Shown: in pieces, positions 5,500-6,086 of the stretch
Layout of the letters: every line of letters begins with the position of its first letter
Position numbering within the stretch: the first letter of the stretch is position 1
NCBI GenBank assembly: GCA_029941095.1
Contig: JAPYRO010000081.1
Coordinates: forward strand, 1 to 6,086
Reading direction: 5' to 3'
Length of the DNA stretch: 6,086 nt
From: Dehalococcoidia bacterium
Lineage (GTDB): Bacteria; Chloroflexota; Dehalococcoidia; UBA6926
Made by a program: the position numbers and the translations under genes
The notes under the pieces: generated by a model
The model's database searches: none
Told to the model about the DNA's origin: nothing
The model's input: the letters and a program-made list of their open reading frames with translations, nothing else

Positions 5500-6086
5500 A
5501 TGTCAATTGCTTATTTATTCCCAGGTCAAGGGGCTCAAGCTGTTGGAATGGGAAAAGACGCATATGATTCGAACCAAAACGCGAAGTTAATTTTTGATGA
5601 AGCTGATTCATCCCTCGGATTTTCATTATCAAACATATGTTTCAATGGGCCCGAGGATACACTAACTCAAACCATCAACACCCAACCTGCGATACTAACC
5701 GCCAGTATTGCTATGTTGGAAGCGGCTCGATCAGTTTTGGCCGAAAAAGGATACTCCAAGCCCTCATTTGTTGCTGGCCATAGTTTAGGGGAATATTCTG
5801 CTCTTGTTGCCGCAGGATCTTTATCATTCCAAGAGGCAGTTAAGCTGGTTCGAGAGCGAGGCAGACTTATGCAAGCCGCCGGGGATGCGTCAGAAGGAGC
5901 GATGGCGGCAGTGATGGGTATGGAAGAGTCAAAATTAGAAGAAATTTGTACCGCAAATGGGGTAGATATGGCTAATTTAAATTCTACCGACCAGATAGTA
6001 ATTAGTGGGTCTAAATCTGGTATTGAAAAGGCACAGAAAATGGCGGAAGAAGCGGGAGCAAGAAGAGTTGTAGCCCTGAAAGTAAG
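5500..6086 (+). CDS. fabD: Malonyl-CoA:acyl carrier protein transacylase, N-terminal part (3' truncated by window edge)
   Basis: The frame from ATG 5500 stays open to the window end, giving 195 codons of a protein usually about 310 residues long. FabD moves the malonyl group from CoA to acyl carrier protein to start fatty acid elongation in the cytoplasm. Visible signatures are AYLFPGQGAQ (4-13, oxyanion-hole Gln10), TQPAILTAS (61-69), the nucleophile elbow GHSLGEYSA (93-101) with catalytic Ser95, and VRERGRLMQ (117-125) with Arg120, which should bind the malonyl carboxylate. The ferredoxin-like small domain begins around 133 and shows ANLNSTDQIVISG. The catalytic His, near residue 200 in relatives, lies beyond the edge. 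The ribosome site AAGGAG (5483-5488) is 11 bases before the start, and the gene follows rpmF by 26 bases, so it is probably cotranscribed with it. Further fab genes would be expected downstream. Confidence 0.96.
   Translation, partial: MSIAYLFPGQGAQAVGMGKDAYDSNQNAKLIFDEADSSLGFSLSNICFNGPEDTLTQTINTQPAILTASIAMLEAARSVLAEKGYSKPSFVAGHSLGEYSALVAAGSLSFQEAVKLVRERGRLMQAAGDASEGAMAAVMGMEESKLEEICTANGVDMANLNSTDQIVISGSKSGIEKAQKMAEEAGARRVVALKV

Overview
The window is A+T-rich bacterial DNA in which all eight recognisable genes lie on the + strand: a gene cut by the left edge, six complete genes, and a gene cut by the right edge. A split, archaeal-style methylmalonyl-CoA mutase (separate catalytic and B12-binding chains), a C+ type ribosomal protein L32 and the DUF177-rpmF-fabD order together suggest a bacterium such as a Chloroflexota member (Dehalococcoidia/SAR202-like). 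That assignment rests on protein style and gene order, not on a database search, and is moderate at best. I see no tRNA, rRNA, CRISPR array, insertion sequence or phage gene, and no gene-free stretch longer than about 115 bases.

Layout. Bases 1-768 are the C-terminal half of a DHA2-type (14-helix) major facilitator transporter. A short gap (769-880) carries a plausible promoter. Bases 881-4639 form a tight four-gene cluster: mutase catalytic subunit, a two-domain VOC protein whose first half looks like a methylmalonyl-CoA epimerase, a second two-domain VOC protein of unknown role, and the mutase B12-binding subunit. A near-consensus promoter at 4649-4678 then starts a housekeeping unit: DUF177/YceD protein, ribosomal protein L32 (rpmF) and malonyl-CoA:ACP transacylase (fabD, truncated by the window end).

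How they work together. The mutase cluster should carry out the last steps of propionyl-CoA assimilation, or the reverse. An epimerase interconverts (S)- and (R)-methylmalonyl-CoA, and the two mutase chains with adenosylcobalamin interconvert (R)-methylmalonyl-CoA and succinyl-CoA. Substrate-specificity residues in the large subunit (Tyr82, Arg200) favour methylmalonyl-CoA over isobutyryl- or 2-hydroxyisobutyryl-CoA. The second unit couples ribosome (L32/23S rRNA) functions to the start of fatty acid synthesis, a common bacterial arrangement.

The most unusual feature is the pair of adjacent, mutually similar double-VOC proteins between the two mutase subunits. Of their four VOC domains, only the first keeps an epimerase-like set of metal ligands. 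The rest of the window is ordinary metabolism and housekeeping, and I found no clear evidence of a new defence or mobile system.
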